A DNA stretch of 64,000 nucleotides, from contig NC_135568.1 in NCBI RefSeq assembly GCF_964340395.1, positions 9,720,776 to 9,784,775 of the forward strand, written 5' to 3'. The number at the start of each line of letters is the position of its first letter. Within the stretch, counting starts at the first letter, position 1. A model generated the notes under the pieces. That model made no database searches. It was not told the origin of the DNA and saw nothing but the letters and a program-made list of their open reading frames with translations. This stretch comes from Glandiceps talaboti. Taxonomy: Eukaryota; Hemichordata; Enteropneusta; Spengelidae. Both the position numbers and the translations under genes were made by a program. Positions 1 to 20,844 of the stretch are shown here, piece after piece.

Positions 1-315
1 TAGCAATGAACTTCTGTCAGGGAAAGGGCTCACTTGGTGCCAAAATGTGCCATGCATACTGCTGGATCCCACATGCTTGGAGCTCATATGCAAACCCACT
101 GCTGGGATTTGTGCTAGTCACATTAAACTTTTCAGATCTGCCATAGAGGGTGTTATTTTCTATTTTTGATTTAATTTCATAAAGATACGGAAGGTGTAAT
201 CATCAGAAAGTGGGAAATATATTAATAGGGCCATAATAATGGTAAGGATTAATCGTTACCATCTAATTCCCTTGGTTGAAATAAAACAAAATAAAATGGA
301 ATAATGCCAACTTAC

Positions 316-399
316 CTGTAATTTCTCATTGGATGTTGCTTTGACAATAGAGGCAAATATATCAGGTAAATTCTGGGTTGGTAAACTGTCTAACATTTT
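316..399 (-). CDS. LONP2: LONP2 exon 5 (residues 169-196)
   Basis: Acceptor CTTACAG and donor GTAAGT. Encodes MLDSLPTQNLPDI and SNEKLQ, matching the family just before the coiled coil that leads to the AAA+ module. I see no further LONP2 exon in 1-315. Confidence 0.88.
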
Positions 400-478
400 C
401 TGTAAGTAACAACAATAAATAATTGTAATAACAATAAGATAACCTGTCAGTCTGTCTGTCTGTCTGTATCTATGAATG

Positions 479-512
<34 letters not shown>

Positions 513-773
513 TGTATGTATGTATGTATGTATGTATGAAAGTATGTATGTATGTATGTATGTGTGTGTATGTGTATGTACATGTATGTATGTATGTATG
601 TATGTATGAATGTATGTATGTATGTATGTATGTATGTATGAAAGTATGTATGTATGTATGTATGTGTGTGTGTGTATGTATGTATGTATGTATGTATGTA
701 TGTGTGTGTATAGTATGTGTATGTATGTATGTATGTATGTATGTATGTATGTATGTGTGAAAGTATGTATGTA

Positions 774-818
<45 letters not shown>

Positions 819-3800
819 ATAATGCATGTACTATGAGAATTTATGTATGTGTACTCACACTAAAACTTTGATATACTGGTAACACAAATTCCAAGGTGAC
901 AACTGTGTCCTTATGGCTGTAGTTCCTCATACATAAATCACATGAAAAGTTTCAACTCACATTAGTCTTTAACAACACATAACAAAGATGAATTCAAATG
1001 ACACTAACACTAGTACTCTGTAGCATGGACTTTCCCTTCATACAATTTTGCGATATTTCCACAGAACAAACTTACCTTGAGTTTGGCAACAATAGGTACC
1101 GTTATATCTAACATATCTATCAGTTTATTGGCTTGCTCCTTGAAGTTATCAGCTAGGGCAGCAAGGGTTTCATCTTGTATGTCATCTAAATAAGAAAATT
1201 TCAAGGATACAAAAAATCAGAAAATGTGAAAAAGCATTTTCATAAATGCTAAAATAAGTTTGCGAGAATGAACGTTCATAGGCTTTGCATTCATACTCAT
1301 TAATAAAAATTTCTACTCACAGCTAGTCATAACTTTCTTGGATGTTGTATGCTTTCAAGAAATTTTGACTCTAAGAGTAGAAATTTTCAATCATGACAAA
1401 TATGAATTTATGTATGTTAATTAATGTGAAATCACTGATAGTAATCATACTAAAACATTTAATTTAGAAATGGCTCATTTAAAGGTAGAATGCATCCAAT
1501 TTCCTGACAAACAGTTTCCCTGAAAATTTTAAAATCTCTCCAAACTTTGCCATATTAAAATGTGTTCCTGGTCCTTTTAAAGTTATGAAATAAATGTAAG
1601 GATTAATTAACATAATTTTGCTTTCAAGGAATTTGACAATCTCATTTTATGTTCCACACAGTGTCGGTCATATTGGATTCATTTTGCTATCATTTTGACC
1701 TCTCTTCCAAAAACGTTTATGGTAACCCCTCACCTTTTCCTTGATTTTTACTACAAGTATGAGTTAGGGTTTTCGTGAACAAAGTAACAGCAAAAACTCA
1801 ATTTTTCTATCTCAAAGGAACATAATTTATTGTTGCCATAATCCAACCTACCTAGATCTTCACCAGGTAGTTTATCTAATTGTTCTACCAGTCCAATAGG
1901 ATAAGGCACGTCTTGTAATAACCTTTCCAATTTGAAACGACAAAGTCCAGTCAGTAGTAGCGTGTATGCTGGTTTTGGCCAATTAGTACCTGTTACCTGT
2001 ACCACTACAGCTGAAGTACCAACTGGATGCAGAGTATTCAAATCTTCATCCTAGGTGAAAGAGGAGAAAACAGTGTGTAAATGAAATCATTATATTTTTT
2101 TAGCTTCATACAGCCTCTCAAGAAAGCTGGGGTCATGATGGTAGAACAGTAAGACTGGCCAGCTTGGAATCTGCAGATTGCAGGTTCAAGCCCCATCACA
2201 GCCATTTGTTTCTGAACGGCTAAAGTCCTTGGGCAAGATATGAACTACCGGTACGATTGTGTCCCAGTCAACCCAGCTGTATGAGAACCTGATAGTACAT
2301 GTATAGTGGTTGCAATGTGAATGCTTTATTCCCATGTGCTTATAGAGGCTGCCAGGGAATGCATGCTCCCAAGGGAATTTAAGTGTAAAGGGTCAGTCTG
2401 CCACTACATATCCTTACCAGGGGTATATAACCATAATAATTGTAAAACACTTAGAGCATAGAATACGAAAGTACTACATAAAAACTAACACTATCATTAT
2501 CATCAGTATTATTGGCATGGCAACCATGATACTCAACATAAAATTAGTAGACATCTGTTGTTGTAGGTTGTTTGCTAAATACTGTTTATGTCTGAAAAGG
2601 GTTAAGGATTTTCTCTTTCCTAGATGAGTTCTATCAACCCCCCAACCCCTCTCCTGCTTTGAACCCCCAAAACTTGAAACAAGGTAACTTGCTCATCAAT
2701 GGTTGGACGCCAATTTCCACATCCATACATAACATTAACCAAATCATTGTTTATCACTCCTTACCTTTGAACCATCTTCTTTTGTAATAACACCAATAAT
2801 AGTGCTGCTCAGTGTATTAGACCTCAACAGGTGAGTCTTCACCATTTGCATACTTTGAAATAAATTACAAACAAACAAACATGTCAGTCAAAACGAAATT
2901 TGCATATTCGTACATAAAAAAACATACATGTCAATAAAATACACTATTTGCATATCGTGAAATTATTAGATAATTACAATATATTCATAACTTGAAATGA
3001 AAAAATGTCAATAATAAAAAGAACTTATTTGCTACTTAAGAATAACAAACAATAAACACTTATCAATCAAACTATTAGTTGCATTCTTTTTAATTTTCAT
3101 TCAATGATTTCATATATTATTTGAGATAATACATTCATGTATATGCTCAGGAATATACTAAATTATGTCTACCATTAGACCTGTGGTCACGATTGTTGTT
3201 GTTCAATGTTTTAACTTTTTAGTTGTTTTTAAGTTGTTGTTGTTGTTGTTGTTGTTGTTGCTGTTGCTGCTGGGTTTTGTTGTTGTTGTTGCTGCTGCTG
3301 CTGTTGTTGTTGTTGTTGTTGTTGTTGTTACATCTTTGTTATTGTTTCTGTTACATGCAGATGAATTTTAATACTTTGAACATACACGAGAATACCACAT
3401 TACCATGTTAAATAATTCTGCCCCGATGTGCATTACAAAAGTCGGGCTGCTGATTCAGAACGTTCGCGAACAATAATATATGGGGAACGAACTTTGTGTG
3501 TACTTTAACCCTGACTACATAATCAGCGCTGCGATGGTTATGAAACGTGTTTTGTGATTGCTTTGTAAAACTCTCAATATATTCTAACAGTGTGATAATG
3601 TACAAGGTTATACTACATATCCATATTCATAATTATGTGGCTATTTCCATAACTAATTGGCGAAATTTTCGCGTAGATCCACAAACGTGTGATGCGAGTT
3701 TTAAATCTACTAGACGAGTAGATAACACGGGGCAGATAACATTGCCATGGTCTGGCACAGTCCCATGCCACAGTCTGGCATTCTCTAGTTTGGATCTGTT

Positions 3801-4182
3801 CGAAAGTTCCATGTCAAAAAATGCACTCGTCAACAAATATTGCTTTTTGTATCGAAAGCAATGATTGCAGGGTCCTGTTTTAAATGGATATACCACAAAC
3901 TGTTCAATTTCAATATTGTAAACACTGCACGAACTTGTGCATTTTGAGCTCAGCTGAGTGATCATGATGATCCCTGGAAGTCGAATTCAAAGTTTGTTGT
4001 GATGACTATGTGCCCCGCCCCTTTCCAATCTAACACTGAATGTCTAAAATTTCAAATGAATATTAAAGTACTCACTTCTTAGGAGATTGCACTGGTATCC
4101 TCATAGATGATCCTGGCAGCAATACGCCGTCAGAAATCAACAAGAGAGGAAGACGCCGGGGTATCGTAATGCGGGACGCCAT
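316..4182 (-). CDS. LONP2: LONP2 (peroxisomal Lon protease), 5' part: five exons, gene continues off the left edge
   Basis: ATP-dependent Lon protease of the peroxisomal matrix; the N-terminal domain binds substrates. Exons, in transcript order: 4182-4076, 2852-2765, 2050-1852, 1185-1076 and 399-316. All introns are GT-AG and reading phase is kept throughout (196 codons). The product follows animal LONP2 almost colinearly. MASRITIPRRLPLLLI and DGVLLPG open the protein, GTNWPKPAYTLLLTGLCRF is the family's most conserved N-terminal block, and KLIDMLDITVPIVAKLK and MLDSLPTQNLPDI follow. There is no mitochondrial presequence before the Lon domain, which favours LONP2 over LONP1. The AAA+ ATPase, the Ser-Lys protease domain and any C-terminal peroxisomal signal lie beyond position 1. 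The start codon at 4182 is the first ATG and aligns with the family start. Family assignment is from memory of the human protein. Confidence 0.93.
446..820 (+). repeat. (TCTG)n then (TATG)n then (TG)n compound microsatellite
   Basis: About 375 bases in LONP2 intron 4, with a few single-base interruptions. Open frames across it are artefacts. Confidence 0.98.
1076..1185 (-). CDS. LONP2: LONP2 exon 4 (residues 132-168)
   Basis: Acceptor TTATTTAG and donor GTAAGT. Encodes the helical end of the N-terminal domain, including KLIDMLDITVPIVAKLK. Confidence 0.9.
1465..1800 (+). repeat. Dispersed repeat family D, copy 1 (LONP2 intron 3)
   Basis: Shares AAAGGTAGAATGCA, TGGTCCTTTTAAA, CATATTGGATTC and a GAACAAAGTAACA-type end with 17.6 and 20.5 kb. 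Confidence 0.4.
1852..2050 (-). CDS. LONP2: LONP2 exon 3 (residues 66-131)
   Basis: Acceptor CACCTAG and donor GTAGGT, leaving in phase 1. Carries the most diagnostic block, GTNWPKPAYTLLLTGLCRF, followed by PYPIGLVEQLDKLPGE. Confidence 0.93.
2130..2513 (+). repeat. tRNA-derived SINE, copy 1 (LONP2 intron 2)
   Basis: The 5' part has a box-B-like GGTTCAAGCCC about 40 bases after a box-A-like TGGTAGAACAG. The body ends in a tail of short AT-rich units (ATC/ATT). The middle shares CTTGGGCAAGAT and the end shares GAGCA...TATAAAAAC-type sequence with 44.7-45.2 kb, so the two form a family. Confidence 0.6.
2765..2852 (-). CDS. LONP2: LONP2 exon 2 (residues 36-65)
   Basis: Acceptor TTTCAAAG and donor GTAAGG. 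Encodes NMQMVKTHLLRS and STIIGVITKEDGSK, matching the family's strand that ends in GVI. Enters in phase 2 and leaves in phase 0. Confidence 0.88.
3231..3331 (+). repeat. (TTG)n / (CTG)n trinucleotide repeat
   Basis: About 33 units with scattered C changes, in LONP2 intron 1. Confidence 0.97.
4076..4182 (-). CDS. LONP2: LONP2 exon 1 (residues 1-35)
   Basis: Starts at the ATG at 4182-4180 and ends with donor GTGAGT in phase 2. It encodes the start of the Lon N-terminal domain, with PRRLPLLLI and GVLLPGSSMR. Confidence 0.9.
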
Positions 4183-4954
4183 TTTGTATTGTTGATAATA
4201 ATGTGACATGTGAGCGTTAGAGGGCGCAGTATCTTACGGTTGCAAATAAGTGAATTCCATCCACTTCACCTAGCTCAGGTGCTGCCAGCAAAGCTGTTTG
4301 CACAAAAAATCTGTTTGAACAAGAAATTACAGTGTATTGGTCATTGAGAGAGGAAAAAGACTGGCAAAACTAGACTACCAACAGTCGTTTTGACTTTTTT
4401 TGTTACTTGAATTTAAACTGTTTTTGGTGAGGCACTCTATATATACTATTACGAAATGTCAGGGGGGGGGTAATTGAAAAAAAATGCTGTTATTACAAGG
4501 GGCGGTTACAAATGTACTGAATGTTTCTCAAGGTTAGAGGAAAATTATATTATTCAAAGACTGACACTTTTTTATGTTTCTATAAGCTTAAATGCGTGTT
4601 CAGCGCTGCTTAAAATAATACAACAAAATTGATACTTTGGCAAATGGACATGGACCAGGTATGAACACTTGGATGATCTGTGCTACAATTTTTGGGTGCA
4701 TCCCACATATTGTTGCTGTTTGCTTCAACTTGATATCGTAGACAAAAGGCACATACTGAACCTGAGGGTTAACGCTGTATGGAGATTTTATAATTATTCA
4801 TTTTAGGCACACATCATCGTGAGTTTGATACTAGGTGCTTTATGTAGGTGGGTATTCAGGGACATGGGACAACCTCAGACATTACGTGTATATCTATCTC
4901 GTAAGCTAGCTGAAACTGGAACGGGTTTTTTAAAATCTGTCTTGTCAGATATAA

Positions 4955-5200
4955 TGACTTAAATTATAATATTGTACACCATTGAATAATATTGAATCAC
5001 TTGTGAATAAATGCATTTAATGTAGCAGTACGTATACACATAGTATGATGCAATATATCCAATCAAATTAATTTTAGGGCGCGCCCAAAAAAATCCGCAT
5101 CTCCAATGAATCACGGCTTCATTTTATTACTATACTACTAGTACTTTTAAGATAGCCCTCTAATTTACATGTACACTGTCTAATTAGGCCCATTGGTATT
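4955..5200 (+). repeat. Dispersed repeat family E, copy 1
   Basis: Shares with 25.1 and 47.3 kb a run of blocks: ATAATATTGTACACC, TGAATCACTTGTG, CCAATCAAATTAATTTT and a downstream ATC-ACG-GCTTCA-type stretch. Confidence 0.35.
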
Positions 5201-6135
5201 TGAAAAAAAATCAGTGAATATGTTGTTAGTTGTCTGATTGGGAAAAAAATATACCCCAGTTAAAGTTAGTGAAGATTTAAACAGCCTGTTTTGGTTTTTA
5301 ACAGACCTAGTTCATATTTTTTGACATAAAAAGAATTAAAGTCGACGTCGTGTTATTTTATCATAACATGGGAAGGATAATAACTGAGATTTAAGGAACG
5401 GGAACCTCGGCTAAATGATTTTGAACAAAAGTTCAATAAATTTTATTATTTATTCTGCGCAAACATAGCATAATCCCATCTTATGAATTCAAGATTTAAG
5501 AATATTGAACATTGAATAAGGCACATTCATGAACCGATAACACAGTTCAGTTGTTAATAATGAAAAGAAGCCACGTCAGACCAAAGTAAATAGAGGTGGC
5601 GATAATTGCAATACAATTACACTCGTCGCCTGAATGGTGAGTGATTTTTAATACATATCAAATTTTGTATTGCACTGAACGTGTCAAAAATATGACAGGC
5701 GGTGATTTGATTTTCAGATTTAATCGAAAAACGTGCTTTACTTACACACATGCGCATTTGAACCAGGACGAAGTGTAATTGAAAAGTCATTGACGCCCTA
5801 GATCAAATAGGGTTTATTGTATAATACACGTTTAAAATTGCGATTTAATAATACTTATTGGTTCCATTGTATATGACTGGTAATGAGGCGATTACACTCT
5901 CAAATGAGTATCGCGTGTCACTTTTCAGTCGCCAGAGGTTCATTCCTTCGTTTGGAGCACGTTTTATCCAATCAAAATGTTTTGAAGACAAAAATCTTGA
6001 CACAGTTGAACTTCATCTTTGACCTGGCTCTTTATACAATTATTGATAATACGCGATTACATTGATATTAAAATATCTGTTTAACGTTTGTAAATAATAA
6101 ACTTAAAAAAATCTATCAACTTAAAACACCCCCTA

Positions 6136-6171
6136 CACATACATACATACATACATACATACATACATACA

Positions 6172-6205
<34 letters not shown>

Positions 6206-6209
6206 CATA
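6136..6209 (+). repeat. (CATA)n microsatellite
   Basis: About 17 pure units in the LONP2-TMEM26 interval. Confidence 0.97.
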
Positions 6210-6219
6210 CAAAATAAAA

Positions 6220-6425
6220 ATAAACATACTACAACTAGACGCAGACACGCAGGCGCCAATATTTTCATATCTGCATATGATGTCTGCGTGGTGACATGAT
6301 AGTTCATTTCATTAAGACAAAATGTTCCAAGAAACTGTGTTCATTCAATCTTACAACCTTAAAGTTTAGCTTAGCATGCACGGTTTCTTATTCCTTTCTG
6401 CGTGGTTGTATTATACAGCGTTGGT
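6220..6425. mobile_element. Family A fragment
   Basis: Only the right half is clear: GTTCATTTCATTAAGACAAAATG, read in two parts, then TTCTGCGTGGTTGTAT. It sits next to a (CATA)n array. Confidence 0.4.
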
Positions 6426-7244
6426 GAACACTAACATGGGAGAGCCCCTTTATATCGCAATAAGTTGTCAATTATTAGTTAGCGACATAACGGTAATTAT
6501 ACTTTCTTATAATAAATCACCACACATTAGCATATTTCATTTTCATATGTTTACTTTTAATTTCGTGTCATATTGCAAAACCTTTGTTAGATGCCATTGT
6601 CTTACAAGTTTTTCATGCCTCCATCGATCAGCAGTGCTATTTTGACGAGGAAATTTTGCGTAATTATCTCGTGTTTATTTTACCATAGACGATTTTATAT
6701 ATTGTGCTTTCAAGGCCATTCTTTGACACGTTGTAGTTCTCTCTCCCAATTACAGACAGACATAAGCTACAAATCATGGCAGAAGTATGTCATTATTAAT
6801 ATTTTCCATTTAATATTTTTACCTAGCCATGTTGAGATTTTTTTTCTTTTTGCTACTTTATTTTATTTTATCTCATTTTTAATTAATTTTTCAGGAGCAA
6901 GTCCCGTCTATACGCGAGCCTCCTTAAAAACAAAGAAAAACTACATAAAATTACTTAAAGCACAATACTGAACCTCACTGGAGACAAGTTTGCCTTTGTG
7001 GGTTATCCATGTGGGTTAACAATTTGTACCAGTTTTAAATTGTGTGTTGGTTCTGTCGAGCTTGTTGTTTTACTGAAATATAAAAAAAAATACGAAATAC
7101 GTTCACTGAAGCTATTAACAGTAAACATCTAAATGTGTAACAAAGATTGAACAGATCTGACTAAGAAATAAGAACCTGACAAGCCTTCTAAAAGTAATTA
7201 AATTAGAGTCGATATCAATCTGCTGATTCAAATTCTATTAAGTG

Positions 7245-7645
7245 TAGTATACAGTAAATTTCACAATACTGTTCAGCTTTTCTGTTTGATACAACCACAC
7301 AGAAACCAACAAGAAACTGCATATGCCACACTTCAATAGCAAAATCGCATTGCTGAATGAAATAAACAATTTAAATGTATTGCAACGCCATGCAGACATT
7401 CGGGCGCCAATGTATTTTTTAGTATCAAACACCCAATGAAAGGCAACGGCGTGTAATAAGTCCTTGAGGTTTTCATTTGATGTATGTATGGTGGCAAGTG
7501 TAGTTCATTTCCCTTAGACAAAATGTAGCAAGAAATTATACTTGCTATCTGAAAGTATGGCATGTCCAGTTTGTTATTGGTTTCTGCATGGTTGTATCAT
7601 TGCAAACAGAGAAAATCTCAACGTGTTGAGAAATTCGCTGTACAC
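7245..7645. mobile_element. MITE-like inverted-repeat element, family A, copy 1
   Basis: The left arm contains GTTTGATACAACCACACAG and AACCAACAAGAAACTGCAT; the right arm carries the reverse complement (TTTCTGCATGGTTGTATCAT, with CATGTCCAGTTT inside). It is about 400 bases long and has no coding capacity, so it is presumably non-autonomous. Confidence 0.6.
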
Positions 7646-8289
7646 CTTCGCAAAGCAGAATATTTGAAATAAGACTGATTTTAAAATTTGTAGTTCCAAA
7701 AACATATACTTGTCTAGTATTCTTTCGCAGTACGTTAAAATTCAAATTCATATACTCCAGGTCAAGGTCAAGTCCAAGGACTTCTCTCGTACAACTGACA
7801 TAGCATTAATAAAGATAATAATGATACTATAGATTTTTATATAGAGCCTATCCACACTATGCTAAAATTGGTTTACGATGACTACCCTAGTTGGCACGGA
7901 CCTATAACAGCACAATGATCATTATACTTCCTCAACTTCCTGCTGGGAAGTGTACACTCCGTTGCACTCTCAGTAAGCGCACAGGAATAAAACATATTCA
8001 TATGACAACCTCTCTCCAATCAGGTCCCCAATTATACAACTGGAGCAAAATCGTGGTTCAAATATTGTACAAGGACTTTTAACCATTCACAAAACAAACA
8101 GCATCGGCGAAGAAGGTCGAAACGGCAACATGCAGATTATAAGCCTGCCACTCTAATAACGATTCGACCGCTGTGACTCAGGCGTCTTGTTTATATTAGT
8201 GAAGTAAATACGTAAGTGTTAAACGGTCGCCTGGTGGCATTTGAGACAAATATTTATACTATAAAACTGCACTTTATTTTATAGGTAGG

Positions 8290-8545
8290 TTGATGCAGTA
8301 TATCCAGTCTTTGTCTAATGGTTGGGTTTCCTGTGAATTAATTTTGATGAGAAAACGTATTTATTTGCCGAGGTTCACACCAAGAATATACTTCTTAATA
8401 TTTTTTCTGGAGATCGCTTTCATTTGATATAGTACATTAGGTCTTCGTCTAATGTAATGGTTGGATTTGCTGTAAAACCATTTGATGAAAAATATAGTTA
8501 TTATTTGCTGAATTCTACTCCTGGAAGAATAAACCTATTTAGAAT
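8290..8545 (+). repeat. Diverged tandem duplication upstream of TMEM26
   Basis: Two units of about 135 bases share GTCTTTGTCTAATG / GTCTTCGTCTAATG, GGTTGGRTTT, TTTTGATGA / ATTTGATGA, TTATTTGC and a GAATA end. Confidence 0.5.
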
Positions 8546-8881
8546 CTTTGTCCCAGCAAGTGGGAGTTTGATCTGACAATTGATATCAATGCTAACGCAA
8601 ATACAAATATATTTCCCATCCACCCCTGCTGTATATTGTTACCTTACCGCTCCAGTACAGTGATCTATCTGTAGGAGCGTTGTCCTTTGGAGTTCATAAG
8701 TTACACCCGTCTATAACATTTGATTTGTATGTTTTTTAACCCCGACTGGCGTTCCACATGATTTAATTTGTTTACATCGTATATACATGATGATAGGTGA
8801 ACACCCAGTACCTTTTAGAACGTATACTTGATGTACGAGTTACAAGTATAGTGCGACCAAATAGCCGGGAGTGGAATCGCA

Positions 8882-17563
<8,682 letters not shown>

Positions 17564-17580
17564 ATATTATTAACATTTGT

Positions 17581-17586
17581 AATAAA
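17581..17586 (+). terminator. Polyadenylation signal AATAAA for TMEM26
   Basis: Canonical AATAAA 17 bases after the stop codon. If used, the 3' UTR would be very short; a longer form cannot be excluded. Confidence 0.55.
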
Positions 17587-17589
17587 GGT

Positions 17590-17945
17590 CAGTTAAGGTA
17601 GAATGCACCTCGGGGTCGAAGTTCACATAATCTCTTTAAACTTGGCCATACGGAAGCTTCCTTCCGGTCCTTTTGAAATAAGAAAAAAAAATTGGGAGTC
17701 CACCATCTTGTTTTCAAGGAAAACGGCAATCCTTTATATTCCGATAGAGACAACAGTATTCGGTGTCCATATTGGATTCTAAAACGGATTAATCTTGATA
17801 AAAGATTGACCTCTATTTCAAAGAATTGTATAGTGACCCTCGATTTTTCCTCGAAAACAGCTGAGAATGGGTTGGAGTTTTACTGAACAAAATGATAACA
17901 AGAGTTTATTTCCGAGCCACATTTCATATAAAGAAAATGTGGCAG
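17590..17945 (+). repeat. Dispersed repeat family D, copy 2 (just after TMEM26)
   Basis: Opens GTTAAGGTAGAATGCACC, then CCGGTCCTTTTGAAA, CCATATTGGATTCT and CTGAGAATGGGTTGG. A 64-codon open frame at 17692 lies wholly inside it and is not a gene. Confidence 0.4.
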
Positions 17946-19018
17946 TGTAGTTTTAAGTTAATATAATAAGCAAGGCGACCGTTTGTTACAGGTCAACTGG
18001 TTTCCATTGTAGTACTTATTTCTTTACCCAGGTTCACAAATATATCTCCTGTATATTTCATTCATGTAGCTATAGATACAAAAGACATGCTTGACAAGAT
18101 ATTTCAGGTAAAGGAGGAAACGATAGTAGGATATACTATAGAACCACTTTCGAGCTGAACTGTATAAAATAATTCTCAACAAACTTCACACTTATTTCGT
18201 ATTGTTGTCATAGTTTATGCAGGCCAAGTTATGAAATCTTGGTGTTGTTAATTTAAACTTGCACACGAACTTTACCAAATTAGCCCCTATACCATGACCA
18301 GGCTGGATGGTCGACAAGGCTTGCATTTCCTCCTCACAGCCTGTGTACTCAGTAATTCAAATTAAGTGTCTGTGACCAAACCTCATTAGCTGCAACCATG
18401 AGGAAGAATTAGCATAAAATTAGCATATCACCTGTTAACGTTCAATGTTATTTGTACATCAAGTCACCTGGGACGGGATGGGAGGGGTGGGGGAATGGCA
18501 GTATTATTACAAAAAGAGCTGTGGAGAATCAGCCATGAAAAGTATTTTGAACCGACAAGTTAGCTATGAACTAGATTTAACCGCACACGTTCAATGTATT
18601 CTTTGGTATATTGTAAAGTTTAGCTATGTACGTTGAATAAAATATGCTGTATGCCATACAGTAAAACAAATATGATACGGGAAATACTCTGGTATAATTT
18701 GTTACTAACGATAAATACATCTATCTTTCACCACCTACTGCATCAAAGGATGACTGTAATAGCGAGAAGGCACGTAATGTGACATAGGTTAGTTGATGGG
18801 TTAGCCATTATTCACCATGTGACCGCATATGTGACTTATGGAATGTAATATTACATGCATATGCTTGTATCAAAACTATCAATAATGTCTAAGGAAACTT
18901 TTAGCTTCGAAGATTACATTCATGAAGATAAAATAGACATTATATTTTCCCGATAACTTGATATCTCCTGTAATGTCTGGAATGAAAATAAATAGTGATT
19001 GTATTTGAATATTTTACT

Positions 19019-19020
<2 letters not shown>

Positions 19021-19080
<60 letters not shown>

Positions 19081-19081
19081 T
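19021..19081 (+). repeat. (GACA)n microsatellite
   Basis: About 15 pure GACA units; a (TTG)n run follows at 19137-19160. Confidence 0.97.
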
Positions 19082-20065
19082 GAGAGAGACTGATATTTAT
19101 ACAGGGAAAATGGTATAAGAAAAAGTGGTGTATGTCTTGTTGTTGTTGTTGTTGTTGTTGATACTTAACTGATATACAATAACTGTCACACGGACAATCG
19201 CAAAGTTGAACAGGTGGGATAATTGTTTATTGAACAATAACACTATTTGAATATGTATTTAGAATGACATGATCTAGAAATTATCAATTACACGAGTTCT
19301 GTTAATTACAATATTCTGTGATTGTGCTAAGTGCAATGTTACACAGGAATTGGATTTGGAAATTATCTAACACCCTACCTAATAGTCAGTCACTCGTCAA
19401 TATACCTTTTGTGAAAGACGTTCCCCTATATACCAGTATGATATAATAGTGCTGGAATCGATAAATGTATGAAAGAATATATTGTGAACACAATGCCAAA
19501 TTCGGTACAATTATATTACGGATGAATGAACGCAATTTGATATATATTATTGGAACTGCAAGAAAATCGTCAACATTTTTAATCTACCAATCTGAGAATA
19601 AACCATTAAGAAGATGAATATTTTGAAAATTAGAACAAAATGTTTCTTTAAATTCCTCTGTTTACACCAAATTCACAGCTTAGTGCTGTGGTCGTCTGTG
19701 TATGTTGTATTCAAGGTACACCACACTGATTCTATTCTTTTACGTAGCCAGGAAATGTTTCACCATGCTAGTATTACCTCGCCAAATGCTTTCTAACCTT
19801 TACATAGGCTGTTCGACGGTACATATTACCCCTTCAACTTCACTGCCCATAAACCGAATATAAATACTCTGCGTTTGTAGAGCGTTTGGGATTATCCCCC
19901 ATACTATTTTTCTATTTATTTTAAATAGTTGAACAGTTTATATCTATTGCTCATAACATGTTATACATTAAAATCAATTATATTAACCGAAGTCTTTGAA
20001 TACCCTTTCTATATAAATATACCAGACCCACAACCATACAAACGCAAACACAGGCAGACATGACA

Positions 20066-20073
20066 TGACAGGC

Positions 20074-20141
<68 letters not shown>
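20066..20141 (+). repeat. (GACA)n microsatellite
   Basis: About 17 units of the same motif as at 19.0 kb, 1 kb away. Confidence 0.97.
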
Positions 20142-20142
<1 letters not shown>

Positions 20143-20474
20143 CAGAAAATTATTTCAAATTAAACCAGAGAAAAACTAACCGGGTGTCAATTACACATAA
20201 TACGATGGGAAAGAACGATGGGGAAAATATTGTCACCTTTTTAACAACATTCCAATATTCCTGAGCGAGAACTGCTATTATAATATCATCTAAACAAATT
20301 ATTTATTTCAGTCTGTGACGTAACTCATCATTATATTATACACCTTGTCTATTTGATATCTACGTGGTCGCCTGAGGGTATTATGTTACTAAAGCAACCA
20401 CACTAGTTGCTGCTCTTTTTTAAACAGTAAAAGAGAAATATGAAGTTACACCAGCGTCAAGGAAACTAACAGCT

Positions 20475-20690
20475 TTTTATTTTCTCATATAGTTAATACA
20501 GTAGATAATTTTGGATTCTGAAATATATTGCTAATTTTAAAATTATTTTGACCTCTCCTGAAGAAGTCTGCATGGTGAACCCTGGTTTCCTTTTTTCAAA
20601 ATTTAACTGAGAATGGGTTGTTGTATATTTTCAAACAAAGTAACACCCATGAAAAGCTTTTTTCCCGCGTATTAAACTATGCAGTTACTA
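20475..20690 (+). repeat. Dispersed repeat family D, copy 3, 3' half only
   Basis: Shares ATTTTGACCTCTCCTGA, AACTGAGAATGGGTTGTTG and CAAACAAAGTAACACC with the other copies. Confidence 0.35.
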
Positions 20691-20844
20691 AGTTAATTGT
20701 TTGATAAGCCTAGGAAGTACAAATACCGCCGAACAGCCTATCGGCCAAATTTCTTTCTTTACATCTACAAGTTGGTAGTTACGAATATTTCAAATGTTGT
20801 TATTGAGGACACTATTTAGGACATACGTTCACGTGATAATTTCT

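Larger units (their letters stand above)
4183..8881. other. Divergent interval between LONP2 and TMEM26
   Basis: 4.7 kb with both 5' ends. Holds a family E repeat, a (CATA)n array, a family A fragment, one full family A element and the tandem duplication at 8.3 kb. No conserved exon. No TATA box or CpG island was clear enough to call. Confidence 0.7.
17946..20844. other. Intergenic stretch between TMEM26 and the pentraxin-lectin gene
   Basis: AT-rich; holds two (GACA)n arrays and a half copy of family D. No conserved exon on either strand. Confidence 0.6.

Noticed and set aside
447-827. Open frames of Tyr-Ile-His-Thr or Met-Tyr-Val-Cys repeats, both strands
   Set aside because: They are translations of the (TATG)n microsatellite, which is open in all frames; no start context, splice site or homologue.
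2130-2230. True tRNA gene
   Set aside because: Box-A and box-B-like motifs are present but no cloverleaf with an acceptor stem closes; it is the head of a SINE.
3547-3965. Open frames of 105 and 110 codons on both strands in LONP2 intron 1
   Set aside because: No domain, no conserved motif, and each is the antisense shadow of the other.
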